Positions 53,863 through 62,445 of a DNA stretch of 64,000 bases are shown here, piece after piece. The first letter of the stretch is position 1; the number at the start of each line of letters is the position of its first letter. Under the pieces are notes generated by a model. It was not told the DNA's origin. It searched no databases and saw only the letters and a program-made list of their open reading frames with translations. This DNA comes from Streptomyces smyrnaeus. GTDB taxonomy: Bacteria; Actinomycetota; Actinomycetes; Streptomycetales; Streptomycetaceae. The translations under genes were made by a program, and so were the position numbers. The stretch lies in assembly GCF_017676345.1 (NCBI RefSeq), contig NZ_JAFFZM010000019.1, positions 94,037 to 158,036 of the forward strand. The letters run 5' to 3'.

Positions 53863-54149
53863 GGTGGCCACCTTCCGGACGTGTAGGCCCCTCCAAACGG
53901 GTCGGGAGGGCGGTTGTGCGGGTGGGTGTTGTGAACCCTGACGGGCAGGACAGGGGGCACCCAACGAAGGGACTGTACGCCTCTGATCGATGATCGATCA
54001 AAGGTCATGGCGAAATTGGCATTCCGTGCCGCGAAATCTGGCACCGCATGCCGGAAGCTCGCCGTCGCGCCCGGGGTCCGTTGCCGAGTGCGGGTGCTCC
54101 GCGGTTGTTGGGGGTACCTCCCGGCCGGAGGCTGGGGGAGCAGTTCCCC
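53863..54149. other. Intergenic region aceE to GntR gene
   Basis: Contains the aceE promoter with its palindrome and, at 54096-54155, a common Streptomyces intergenic repeat (GGGGGTACCTCCCGGC and AGTTCCCCGCGCCCC). No gene seen. Confidence 0.5.
53984..54000. promoter_or_regulatory. 17-bp palindrome upstream of aceE, candidate operator
   Basis: TGATCGAT-G-ATCGATCA is a perfect inverted repeat with one central base, placed 122 bases before the aceE start in sequence less GC-rich than the surroundings. The neighbouring GntR regulator (54168) is a natural candidate to bind it, by analogy with PdhR, but this is inference. Confidence 0.5.
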
Positions 54150-54167
54150 GCGCCCCTGTCGGGGCGC
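54150..54167 (-). terminator. Hairpin directly after the GntR gene
   Basis: GCGCCCC-tgtc-GGGGCGC immediately follows the GntR stop codon on the minus strand. Confidence 0.6.
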
Positions 54168-54797
54168 TCAGTCCCGGGGCGCCGGGGCGCAACCCAGCAC
54201 GTGCTCCTTCACCAGGAGGCCGATGTTCGGGTCACATCGCTGGATCGCGGCCATAACAGCTTCATGCTCCTCCGCGTACGACTGCTGCACCGTACCCAGC
54301 CAGCGGATCGACAGCGCCGTCCACACCTCGATCCCCAGCCCCTCCCAGGTGTGCAGCAGCACGCTGTTGCCCGCGGCGCGCACCAGTTCCCGGTGGAAGG
54401 CCACGGTGTGCCGCACCTGGGCTTCGCCGTCCCCGCGCCGGTCGGCCTCGTACAGCGCCGCCACATGCGGCCGCAGCGCCGTCACATCCCCCGCCAGCCG
54501 GGGCACCGCCAGCTCCGCGGCGATCTGCTCCAGCCCGGCGCGCACCGGGTAGATCTCCTCCAGATCCGCCGCCGACAGCTCCCGCACCCGCACGCCCTTG
54601 TTCGGCGCCGACTCGATCAGCCGCAGCGTCTCCAGCTCCCGCAGCGCCTCTCGCACCGGGGTCTGGGAGACCTCCAGCTCCACCGCGATCCGCCGCTCGA
54701 CGATCCGCTCCCCGGGCTTCCACCGTCCGCTGACGATCCCCTCCACAAGATGCTCGCGGATCTGCTCGCGCAGCGACTGGACGACGGGCGGGGTCAT
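54168..54797 (-). CDS. GntR-family regulator (FCD/FadR type)
   Basis: A 209-residue regulator. The winged helix (IVSGRWKPGERIVERRIAVE, then LEVSQTPVREALRELE) fills residues ~15-70; the rest is an all-helical FCD ligand domain with His and Asp/Glu positions for a metal (VRHTVAFHRELVRAAGN). Start ATG at 54797. Surrounded by aceE, E2 and lpd genes, it is a likely regulator of pyruvate or 2-oxoglutarate dehydrogenase, possibly through the palindrome at 53984. Confidence 0.92.
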   Translation of the reverse strand: MTPPVVQSLREQIREHLVEGIVSGRWKPGERIVERRIAVELEVSQTPVREALRELETLRLIESAPNKGVRVRELSAADLEEIYPVRAGLEQIAAELAVPRLAGDVTALRPHVAALYEADRRGDGEAQVRHTVAFHRELVRAAGNSVLLHTWEGLGIEVWTALSIRWLGTVQQSYAEEHEAVMAAIQRCDPNIGLLVKEHVLGCAPAPRD

Positions 54798-54912
54798 GAA
54801 GACACTCCTCGCAGCGAGGTGGTGGGGCCCCTAGACGATACGACCTGCCCCGGCACCGAGTGCCACTGCATTCGGTGAGGAATCCGTCACCGGCGCTCGA
54901 CGCCCGGACGCG

Positions 54913-54948
54913 ACGGTGCCCCCGCCACAGCTGTGGCGGGGGCACCGT
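54913..54948. terminator. 36-bp perfect palindrome downstream of the E2 gene
   Basis: ACGGTGCCCCCGCCACAG is followed directly by its reverse complement, leaving no loop bases. It sits 22 bases after the E2 stop on the minus strand and is most likely its terminator. Confidence 0.75.
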
Positions 54949-54969
54949 TCTGCGCGGTTGCCGGGAGGC

Positions 54970-56811
54970 TTACAGCCCCAGCTCGCCCTCGAACTCGCCG
55001 GCCTCCAGACGGGCCTTGACGTCGTTGAGGTAGCGGGCGGCGTCGGCGCCGTCCACGAGCTGGTGGTCGTAGGACAGGGTCAGGTAGACCATGTCGCGGA
55101 TCGCGATGGTCTCGCCCAGGTCCGGGTGGTTGACGACCATCGGGCGGCGCACGGTGGCACCGATGCCCAGCTCGGCGACCTGCGGGTAGTTCACGATGAT
55201 GGTGTCGAACAGCGCACCGCGCGAGCCGGTGTTGCTGATCGTGAACGTGCCGCCGGACATGTCGTCCGGGCCCAGCCCGCCCTCGCGGACCTTCTTGGCC
55301 AGCTCGGCGGTCTTGCGGGCGATGCCCGCCAGGTTGAGGTTCCCGGCCTCCTTGATGACCGGGACCATCAGGCCCTTCTCCGAGTCCACCGCGATGCCGA
55401 TGTTCTCGACGTCGTGGTAGGTGATGGTGCCGTCGTCGTTCAGCCGGGCGTTGACGGCCGGGTGGGCCTTCAGCGCCTCGGCCGCCGCCTGCACGAAGAA
55501 CGGCATCGGCGAGAGCTTGACGCCCTCCCGCGCCGCGAAGGAGTCCTTCGCGCGGGCCCGCAGCTGCATGATGCGGGTGACGTCCACCTCGACGACCGTG
55601 GACAGCTGCGCCTGGCTGTGCAGCGCCTTCATCATGTTGTCGGCGATCAGCTTGCGGATCCGCGGCATCTTCACCGTCTGGCCGCGCAGCGGCGACGGCT
55701 CCAGCTTCGGCGACTTCGGGGCGGCGGAGGGCGCGGCAGCGGCCGGGGCCGGGGCCTGGGCCTTCTTCGCCTCGGCCGCCTCGATGACGTCCTGCTTGCG
55801 GATCCGGCCGCCCACGCCGGTGCCCCGCACCGAGGAGAGGTCCACGCCCTGCTCGGCCGCCAGCTTGCGCACCAGCGGGGTCACATAGGCGCCGTCGCTC
55901 TCCGGCGCCGGTGCCGGAGCCGGGGTCTGGGCCGGAGCGGCCGGGGCCGCGGGTGCCTGTGCCGCTGGGGGAGCGGGCTGCGCCGGAGCGGGCTGGGCGG
56001 GCGCGGCCGGCTGGGCGGGCGCCGGCTGGGCCTGTGAGGGCTCGGCGGGCGTCTGCGGCGCGGCGGGCTGCGCCGGGGCCGCCGGAGCCTGCGGGGCCTC
56101 CTGTGCGGGCTGCGGAGCCGCCTCGGCGGGCTTGCCCGGGGCGGACGGCGCCGGGGCCGCGGCGGCGGGAGCGGCACCGGCCGCACCGATGACGGCCAGC
56201 TTGGCGCCGACCTCGGCCGTCTCGTCCTCGCCGACGGTGATCTCCAGCAGGGTGCCGGCGGTCGGGGCGGGGATCTCGGTGTCGACCTTGTCGGTGGAGA
56301 CCTCCAGCAGCGGCTCGTCCGCCTCGACCTCGTCACCGACCTGCTTGAGCCAGCGGGTGACGGTGCCCTCGGTGACGGACTCGCCCAGCGCGGGCAGCAC
56401 CACGTCGGTGCCGGTGCCCTCGGCCGCGCCACCGCCGGAGGGGGCCGCGGCGGCGGGCTCGGGCTGGGCCGGTGCGGCCGGGGCCTCGGCCTGTGCGGGC
56501 TGCTGCGCGGCAGGCGCGGCGGCCGGCTCGGCCGCGGTCTCGGCGGCCGGTGCGGCAGCGGCCGGAGCGCCGGAGCCGTCGTCGATGACGGCCAGCTCGG
56601 CGCCGACCTCCACCGTCTCGTCCTCGGCGACCTTGATGGAGGAGATGGTCCCGGAAGCGGGCGCCGGGATCTCGGTGTCGACCTTGTCGGTGGAGACCTC
56701 GAGCAGCGGCTCGTCGGCCTCGATGTGCTCACCCTCGGCCTTCAGCCAGCGGGTGACGGTGCCCTCGGTCACGCTCTCGCCGAGCGCCGGCAGGGTTACG
56801 GAAACCGCCAT
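54970..56811 (-). CDS. sucB: 2-oxoacid dehydrogenase E2, dihydrolipoamide acyltransferase with two lipoyl domains
   Basis: A 613-residue E2. Two lipoyl domains, each with EVSTDKVDTEIPAP around the lipoylated Lys, lie near residues 1-75 and ~135-210; long Ala/Pro-rich linkers separate them. A peripheral subunit-binding domain (TPLVRKLAAEQGVDLSSVRG) is near 310, and the catalytic domain ends with the YDHQLVDGADAARY motif. In actinobacteria this E2 serves the pyruvate and 2-oxoglutarate complexes. Start ATG at 56811 after GGAGC. Transcribed after lpd, 61 bases away. Confidence 0.93.
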   Translation of the reverse strand: MAVSVTLPALGESVTEGTVTRWLKAEGEHIEADEPLLEVSTDKVDTEIPAPASGTISSIKVAEDETVEVGAELAVIDDGSGAPAAAAPAAETAAEPAAAPAAQQPAQAEAPAAPAQPEPAAAAPSGGGAAEGTGTDVVLPALGESVTEGTVTRWLKQVGDEVEADEPLLEVSTDKVDTEIPAPTAGTLLEITVGEDETAEVGAKLAVIGAAGAAPAAAAPAPSAPGKPAEAAPQPAQEAPQAPAAPAQPAAPQTPAEPSQAQPAPAQPAAPAQPAPAQPAPPAAQAPAAPAAPAQTPAPAPAPESDGAYVTPLVRKLAAEQGVDLSSVRGTGVGGRIRKQDVIEAAEAKKAQAPAPAAAAPSAAPKSPKLEPSPLRGQTVKMPRIRKLIADNMMKALHSQAQLSTVVEVDVTRIMQLRARAKDSFAAREGVKLSPMPFFVQAAAEALKAHPAVNARLNDDGTITYHDVENIGIAVDSEKGLMVPVIKEAGNLNLAGIARKTAELAKKVREGGLGPDDMSGGTFTISNTGSRGALFDTIIVNYPQVAELGIGATVRRPMVVNHPDLGETIAIRDMVYLTLSYDHQLVDGADAARYLNDVKARLEAGEFEGELGL

Positions 56812-56872
56812 GGTTTCTGTTGCTCCTTACAAAACTGTGCGGATGGGTCGCGCCCTGACTGGAACCCGGCGG

Positions 56873-58261
56873 TCAGTCGTGGGAGTGCAGCGGCTTGCCG
56901 GCCAGCGCCAGGTGCGCCTCGCCGAGCGCCTCGGTCTGCGTCGGGTGGGCGTGGATGAGCTGGGCCACCTCGGCCGGCAGCGCCTCCCAGTTGTAGATGA
57001 GCTGGGCCTCGGCCACCTGCTCACCCATGCGGTCACCGACCATGTGGACGCCGACCACGGCGCCGTCGCGCACCTGTACGAGCTTCACCTCGCCCGCCGT
57101 CTTCAGGATCTTGCTCTTGCCGTTGCCCGCGAGGTTGTACTTGAGCGTGACCACCTTGTCGGCACCGTACCGCTCCTTGGCCTGCTCCTCGGTGAGGCCG
57201 ACCGAGGCCACCTCCGGGTTGCAGTAGGTCACGCGCGGCACACCGGCGTAGTCCACCGGCACCGGGTTGAGCCCGGCCAGCCGCTCCGCGACCAGGATGC
57301 CCTCGGCGAAGCCCACGTGGGCGAGCTGGAGGGTGGGGATCAGGTCACCGACGGCGGAGATCGTCGGAACGCTGGTGCGGCAGTACTCGTCCACCGTGAC
57401 GAAACCGCGGTCCATGGCGACCCCGGCCTCCTCGTAGCCCAGGCCCTGGGAGACCGGGCCGCGGCCGATGGCGACCAGCAGCACCTCGGCCTCGAACTCC
57501 TTGCCGTCCGCCAGCGTGACCTTGACGCCGTCGCCGGTGTACTCGGCCTTGTCGAAGAAGGTGCCCAGGTTGAACTTGATGCCGCGCTTGCGGAAGGCCC
57601 GCTCCAGCAGCTTGGAGCTGTTCTCGTCCTCGGCCGGCACCAGGTGCTTGAGGCCCTCGACGACGGTGACGTCCGCGCCGAAGGACTTCCACACGGAGGC
57701 GAACTCGACGCCGATGACGCCGCCGCCCAGGATGATCGCGGACTTCGGCACCCGGTCCATGACCAGCGCGTCGTCGGAGCTGATGATCCGCTCGTGGTCG
57801 ATGGTCAGACCCGGCAGCGACTTCGGCACCGAGCCGGTCGCCAGCAGGATGTGGCGGCCCTCGTAACGCCGGCCGTTGACATCGACGGAAGTGGGGGAGG
57901 ACAGCCGGCCCTCGCCCTCCACATAGGTGACCTTGCGGGAGGCGACCAGCCCCTGCAGGCCCTTGTAGAGGCCGGAGATCACACCGTCCTTGTACTTGTG
58001 GACACCGGCCATGTCGATGCCCTCGAACGAGGTCTTGACGCCGAACTCGGCGCTCTCCCGGGACTGGTCGGCCACCTCGCCGGCGTGCAGCAGCGCCTTG
58101 GTGGGGATGCAGCCCCGGTGCAGGCAGGTACCGCCCAGCTTGTCCTTCTCGATGAGGGCGACATCCAGACCGAGCTGTGCGGCGCGAAGGGCAGCGGCAT
58201 AACCGCCGCTACCGCCTCCGAGGATCACTAGGTCGAAAACGGTGCTGGCGTCGTTCGCCAC
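56873..58261 (-). CDS. lpdA: Dihydrolipoyl dehydrogenase (E3)
   Basis: A 462-residue flavoenzyme that reoxidises dihydrolipoyl groups with NAD. FDLVILGGGSGGYAAALRAA is the FAD fold; GGTCLHRGCIPTK holds the redox disulfide (C-x4-C); SAIILGGGVIGVEFASVWKS binds NAD; HAHPTQTEALGEAH carries the C-terminal catalytic His-Glu. Start GTG at 58261, after GGAGGACGTGAC; longer versions are not supported. Operon with the E2 gene. Confidence 0.96.
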   Translation of the reverse strand: MANDASTVFDLVILGGGSGGYAAALRAAQLGLDVALIEKDKLGGTCLHRGCIPTKALLHAGEVADQSRESAEFGVKTSFEGIDMAGVHKYKDGVISGLYKGLQGLVASRKVTYVEGEGRLSSPTSVDVNGRRYEGRHILLATGSVPKSLPGLTIDHERIISSDDALVMDRVPKSAIILGGGVIGVEFASVWKSFGADVTVVEGLKHLVPAEDENSSKLLERAFRKRGIKFNLGTFFDKAEYTGDGVKVTLADGKEFEAEVLLVAIGRGPVSQGLGYEEAGVAMDRGFVTVDEYCRTSVPTISAVGDLIPTLQLAHVGFAEGILVAERLAGLNPVPVDYAGVPRVTYCNPEVASVGLTEEQAKERYGADKVVTLKYNLAGNGKSKILKTAGEVKLVQVRDGAVVGVHMVGDRMGEQVAEAQLIYNWEALPAEVAQLIHAHPTQTEALGEAHLALAGKPLHSHD

Positions 58262-58466
58262 GTCACGTCCTCCATGCATGGGTACGCCGTAGCCGGTCTC
58301 CTGCGACCGGGCGGCTTGAGGTTCGGCCGCTTTTGTCTGCTCGGCCCTTTTCATCGCTTCCGGCTTCTGTCAAGCCGTGCGGGGCCCTGTCCTGCCAGTG
58401 ACCCATCTTTGCACTTGTTGCCGGAAAGCGGGGAGCGGGGTGCCTTCGGCGGTCGGTCCGAGGGGT

Positions 58467-58493
58467 GTGGGGCTTCGCAAGGCGAAGCCCCAC
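58467..58493 (-). terminator. Hairpin directly after pepA
   Basis: Perfect 12-bp stem GTGGGGCTTCGC/GCGAAGCCCCAC, 3-base loop, 8 bases past the pepA stop on the minus strand. Confidence 0.75.
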
Positions 58494-58500
58494 CCCCCGG

Positions 58501-60081
58501 TCAGTCGCCCTCGACCGTGCGCTCCACGAGCCGGACCAGCGTCCGCACCGCCGAGCCCGTCCCGCCCTTGGGGGTGTAACCGAAGGGGCCGGACTCGTTG
58601 AAGGCGGGGCCCGCGATGTCCAGGTGCGCCCAGGGCGTGCCCTCGGGGACGAACTCCTTCAGGAAGAGCCCGGCCAGCAGGCCGCCGCCCATCCGCTCAC
58701 CGATGTTGGCGATGTCGGCGACGGGGGAGTCGAAGCTCTTGCGCAGGTGTCCCGGCAGCGGCATCGGCCAGGCGTCCTCGCCCGCCTCCTCGGCCGCCTC
58801 GTGCAGCGCGGTACGGAACTCGTCGTCGTTCGCCATGATCCCGAAGGTGCGGTTGCCCAGGGCCAGCACCATCGCGCCGGTCAGCGTCGCCACGTCCACG
58901 ATCGCGTCCGGCTCCTCCTCGCTCGCGCGGGTCAGCGCGTCCGCCAGCACCAGCCGGCCCTCGGCGTCGGTGTTGAGGACCTCCACCGTCTTGCCGTTGT
59001 ACATGGTCAGCACATCACCCGGACGAGTGGCCGAGCCGGACGGCATGTTCTCGGCCAGCGCCAGCCAGCCGGTCACATTGGCCCGCAGCCCCAGCCGGGC
59101 CGCCGCGACCACGGCGGCGAAGACGGCCGCCGCGCCGCTCATGTCGCACTTCATCGTCTCGTTGTGGCCGGCCGGCTTGAGCGAGATGCCGCCCGAGTCG
59201 TAGGTGATGCCCTTGCCGACCAGCGCCAGGGACTTCTTCGCCTTCGGGTGCGACCAGCCGATGCGGACCAGCCGCGGCGGCTGGGCCGAGCCGTTGCCGA
59301 CGCCCAGGATGCCGCCGTAACCCCCCTTGGCCAGCGCCTTCTCGTCCAGCACCTCGAACGTCAGACCGAAGTTCTTGGCCGCGGAGCGGGCCTCGGACGC
59401 GAAGGTCTTGGGGTCCAGCCCGTTGGCCGGGGTGTTGATCAGGTCACGCGCGCGGTGCACCTCCTCGGCGACCACCAGCGCGCGGTCCACGGCGGCCTTG
59501 TGCGCCTTGTCCCGCGGCTTGGCGCCGACCAGCGCGATCTCCGCCAGCGGCGCGGAGGCGTCCTTGGAGCTCTTGCCGTCCTGCTTGCCGCCGTCCTTGC
59601 CGCCGTTGTCCTTGCCCCGGTAGGCGGTGAAGGAGTACGCGCCCAGCAGCGCGCCCTCGGCGATCGCGGCGACCGCCTCGGCGTCCTCGACGGGCAGCGC
59701 GAACGCGGCCTTCTTGCTGCCCGCCAGCGCGCGTGCGGCGGCGCCCGCCGCACGGCGCAGCACCTCGGCGTCGTAGGGCTCCTGTCCGCCGGCCACCTCG
59801 CCCAGCCCGACCGCCACCACGAGGGGGGCCTTCACGCCGCTCGCCGGCGCCGGCAACTTGGTGACCTCGCCCTCGCCGCCGCTCGCGCCGAGCGTCTCGA
59901 GCGTCGCGGCCAGCTTTCCGCCGTACGCCTTGTCCACGGCCTCCGCGCCGGGAGCCAGGACGACGGCCGCCTTGGCCGCCCGGCCCGCCTTGCCGGAGGA
60001 ACCGTTCTTCGCGACACCTACGACGACGGCGTCCGCGCGCAGCGTCGCCGCGGACGAGGAGCTGAGAGTCAGTGCAGACAC
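58501..60081 (-). CDS. pepA: Leucyl aminopeptidase (M17 family)
   Basis: A 526-residue metallopeptidase that removes N-terminal residues. The M17 signature NTDAEGRL is present, as are the metal ligands in KGITYDSGGISLKP and CDMSGAAAVF. A short Lys/Gly/Asp-rich insertion (GKDNGGKDGGKQDGKSSKDA) lies in the N-terminal domain. Start GTG at 60081, giving MSALTLSSSSAATLRADAVV. Transcribed toward lpdA, with a strong hairpin between. Confidence 0.95.
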   Translation of the reverse strand: MSALTLSSSSAATLRADAVVVGVAKNGSSGKAGRAAKAAVVLAPGAEAVDKAYGGKLAATLETLGASGGEGEVTKLPAPASGVKAPLVVAVGLGEVAGGQEPYDAEVLRRAAGAAARALAGSKKAAFALPVEDAEAVAAIAEGALLGAYSFTAYRGKDNGGKDGGKQDGKSSKDASAPLAEIALVGAKPRDKAHKAAVDRALVVAEEVHRARDLINTPANGLDPKTFASEARSAAKNFGLTFEVLDEKALAKGGYGGILGVGNGSAQPPRLVRIGWSHPKAKKSLALVGKGITYDSGGISLKPAGHNETMKCDMSGAAAVFAAVVAAARLGLRANVTGWLALAENMPSGSATRPGDVLTMYNGKTVEVLNTDAEGRLVLADALTRASEEEPDAIVDVATLTGAMVLALGNRTFGIMANDDEFRTALHEAAEEAGEDAWPMPLPGHLRKSFDSPVADIANIGERMGGGLLAGLFLKEFVPEGTPWAHLDIAGPAFNESGPFGYTPKGGTGSAVRTLVRLVERTVEGD

Positions 60082-60285
60082 GTGGGAGAGACCTTCTTCC
60101 TGGACATGGCTCCGGAGCGCGAGCTGCCTCCGGTTCGGACGCTCCGGGCATCGTATGCCCGGTCCCCTTTCTCCCGCTCCGCACATTTCCCGCACAACCT
60201 CCGGCGGGGGCGAAGTACCCGACGGGAGCGGGACGATCGCGGTACGGGCGCGGTCACGGAAGGGTGACCTGCGGGCTCACAGGGC

Positions 60286-61113
60286 TCACAGGACCGTCAG
60301 CGCGACGAGCGTGCAGCTTGCCGCGACCTCGGCCACCGCACCGAAGACATCCCCGGTCACACCTCCGAACCGCCGCACACACCGTCGCAACAGCGCCTCC
60401 GCGGCGCCCAGCCCGAGCACGGCACCGATCACGGAACCGGCGACGCCTGCTGCCGGTCCCGCGCAGCCGGCCAGCGCCGCACAGCAGCCCGCGACGCCCA
60501 GCACGGTGCCCAGCGCGGCGCCCCGCGGCACGGTGCCCGCGACAGCGGCCCCCAGTCCCTCGGGCCGCGCGGCGGGCACGCCCTGCCGGGAGGCGAGGGT
60601 GAGGGCACCCCGCGCCACCACGGCGGAGGCGACGGTTCCGGCGGCCCCGGTGGCCCACCCCTGGCCGTACAGCGCGGCGAGCGCGGCCACCTGCCCCAAC
60701 AGGACGAACACCAGTGTCACCACGCCGAACGGCCCGATGTCGGACCGCTTCATCACCCGCAGCGCCTCCTCGGCGGGCTTGCCGCTGCCCAGCCCGTCGG
60801 CGACATCGGCGAGTCCGTCCAGGTGCAACCCCCGGGTCAGCACCGCGGGGACCGCGACGGCCGCGACCCCGGCGAGCAGTGCGGAGGCCCCGCAGGCCAG
60901 CAGTACGGCAGCCACGGCGGCGGAGAGCAGCCCCACCACCAGCCCGACCACGGGCGCGCACACCATGCCCGCCCGCGCGGCGGCCCTGTCCCACCGCTCG
61001 ACGCCCACCGGCAGCACGGTCAGCGTGCCGAACGCGAACCGCAGCCCCTCCACCGCGGAGGCCGGGGCGGTGTCCGCGGGCTGCGCGGGTTCCGCGGGCG
61101 AGGAGGAGTCCAT
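60286..61113 (-). CDS. cobS: Adenosylcobinamide-GDP ribazoletransferase
   Basis: A 275-residue membrane enzyme that joins the lower-ligand riboside to adenosylcobinamide-GDP, the last main step of cobalamin assembly. LRFAFGTLTVLPV at the start, then RGLHLDGLADVADGLGSGKP with conserved Asp residues, and VMKRSDIGPFGV. Six to seven membrane helices. Start ATG at 61113. Operon partner of cobT upstream. Confidence 0.94.
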   Translation of the reverse strand: MDSSSPAEPAQPADTAPASAVEGLRFAFGTLTVLPVGVERWDRAAARAGMVCAPVVGLVVGLLSAAVAAVLLACGASALLAGVAAVAVPAVLTRGLHLDGLADVADGLGSGKPAEEALRVMKRSDIGPFGVVTLVFVLLGQVAALAALYGQGWATGAAGTVASAVVARGALTLASRQGVPAARPEGLGAAVAGTVPRGAALGTVLGVAGCCAALAGCAGPAAGVAGSVIGAVLGLGAAEALLRRCVRRFGGVTGDVFGAVAEVAASCTLVALTVL

Positions 61114-61168
61114 GGCCGAGCAGGCTACCCGCGGCCCGTACGGCCCCGGCCGACGCCCCCGGGCGGGG

Positions 61169-62281
61169 TCAGGTGGCGTCCACGACTCCCGCCCCACCCG
61201 CCGGTTCCGCGTCCGCCTCGGCCTCCGGGCCCTCGCGGACCGGGAGTTCGGCCGCCAGCGCGGCCGCCGCCCGCACCAGGGGGAGGGCCAGCAGCGCTCC
61301 GGTGCCGCCACCGACCTCGACGCCCTGCTCCAGCAGCGGATCGGCGGCCAGCCGGTCCAGGGCCTTGGCCTGGGCCGGTTCGCCGCCCGCCTGGCCGGCC
61401 AGCCACCAGTCCGGGGCGCGGAAGGCCACCCGCTGGCCGACCAGCGCGCACGCCGCGGACACCACGCCGTCCAGGATGACCGGTGTGTGCCGGACCGCGG
61501 ACTGCAGCAGGAACCCCGTCATGGCCGTCAGATCGGCGCCGCCCACCGTCGCCAGCAGCTCCAGCTGGTCGCCGAGGACGGGCCGGGCCCGGCGCAGACC
61601 ATCCCGGATGGCGGCGCACTTGCGCATCCACGTCAGGTCGTCGATGCCGCCTCCGCCGCGTCCGGTGACCACCGAGGCGTCCGTGCCGCACAGCGCGGCG
61701 ACCAGAATCCCGGCCGCAGTGGTGCCGCCGACGCTCAGATCGCCGAGCACCACCAGGTCGGTGCCGGCGTCGGCCTCCTCGTCGGCGACGGCCATGCCCG
61801 CGCGGAACGCCGCTTCGGCCTCCTCGGGGGTCAGCGTGTCCTCGATGTCCAGCCGCCCGGACGAGCGGCGCACCCGGTGCCGTGTCACCTCGGCGGGGAG
61901 TTCGCCCGGGTCGCAGTCGAGCGCCATGTCGACCACGCGCACCGGTACGTCGAAGCGCCGCGCCAGTACGGCAGCGGGGGAGGCGCCGTCCAGCAGCTCG
62001 CGGACGAGCTCCTTGGCGGTGCCCGCCGGCCGGGTGGAGACGCCGAGTTCGGCGACGCCGTGGTCACCGGCGAAGACCACCAGGCGCGGGTCGGTGATCG
62101 GCCGCACCGGCACCCGGGCCTGTGCGGAGCCGAGCCACTCGCCGACGTCCTCCAGCCGTCCCAGGGCCCGCGGGGGCAGCCCGGTCAGCGCCCGCCGTTC
62201 TTCGGCTTCCCGGCGCAGACCGCCGTGCGGTCGCTCGATGAGGTCGGAGAAGTCGTCCAGATCCAGGCTGCGGTCGCTCAT
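61169..62281 (-). CDS. cobT: Nicotinate-nucleotide:dimethylbenzimidazole phosphoribosyltransferase
   Basis: A 370-residue enzyme that activates dimethylbenzimidazole for the lower ligand. PRLVVFAGDHGVAELGVSTR, DLVVLGDLSVGGTTAAGILV and the C-terminal region around LLEQGVEVGGGTGALLALPL, which contains the catalytic Glu, are typical of CobT. Start ATG at 62281. In line with cobS (55 bases between stop and start). Confidence 0.94.
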   Translation of the reverse strand: MSDRSLDLDDFSDLIERPHGGLRREAEERRALTGLPPRALGRLEDVGEWLGSAQARVPVRPITDPRLVVFAGDHGVAELGVSTRPAGTAKELVRELLDGASPAAVLARRFDVPVRVVDMALDCDPGELPAEVTRHRVRRSSGRLDIEDTLTPEEAEAAFRAGMAVADEEADAGTDLVVLGDLSVGGTTAAGILVAALCGTDASVVTGRGGGGIDDLTWMRKCAAIRDGLRRARPVLGDQLELLATVGGADLTAMTGFLLQSAVRHTPVILDGVVSAACALVGQRVAFRAPDWWLAGQAGGEPAQAKALDRLAADPLLEQGVEVGGGTGALLALPLVRAAAALAAELPVREGPEAEADAEPAGGAGVVDAT

Positions 62282-62376
62282 GCTCGCTGAGCGTACGTCA
62301 GTGCCATGCGCCTGGGTTGGGCGCCTTGCTGGAGAGGGGTTGCCCCTTGCCGTGCGTTGCAGGCTGCGGGTTGTTT

Positions 62377-62402
62377 CCGGCTGGTCGCGCAGTTCCCCGC
62401 GT
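62377..62402. repeat. Streptomyces interspersed intergenic repeat
   Basis: TTTCCGGCTGGTCGCGCAGT and the following TCCCCGCG match a repeat I know from many Streptomyces intergenic regions. It occurs between cobT and cobU; partial copies are at 54142-54156 and 51037-51049. Confidence 0.55.
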
Positions 62403-62445
62403 CCCTTGTTGGCCGCCCCCGCAAGCTTGGGCAGTCCGCTCCCTG

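Noticed and set aside
62282..62445. Second cobalamin riboswitch between cobU and cobT
   Set aside because: None of the conserved aptamer boxes is present; the sequence is an interspersed Streptomyces repeat.
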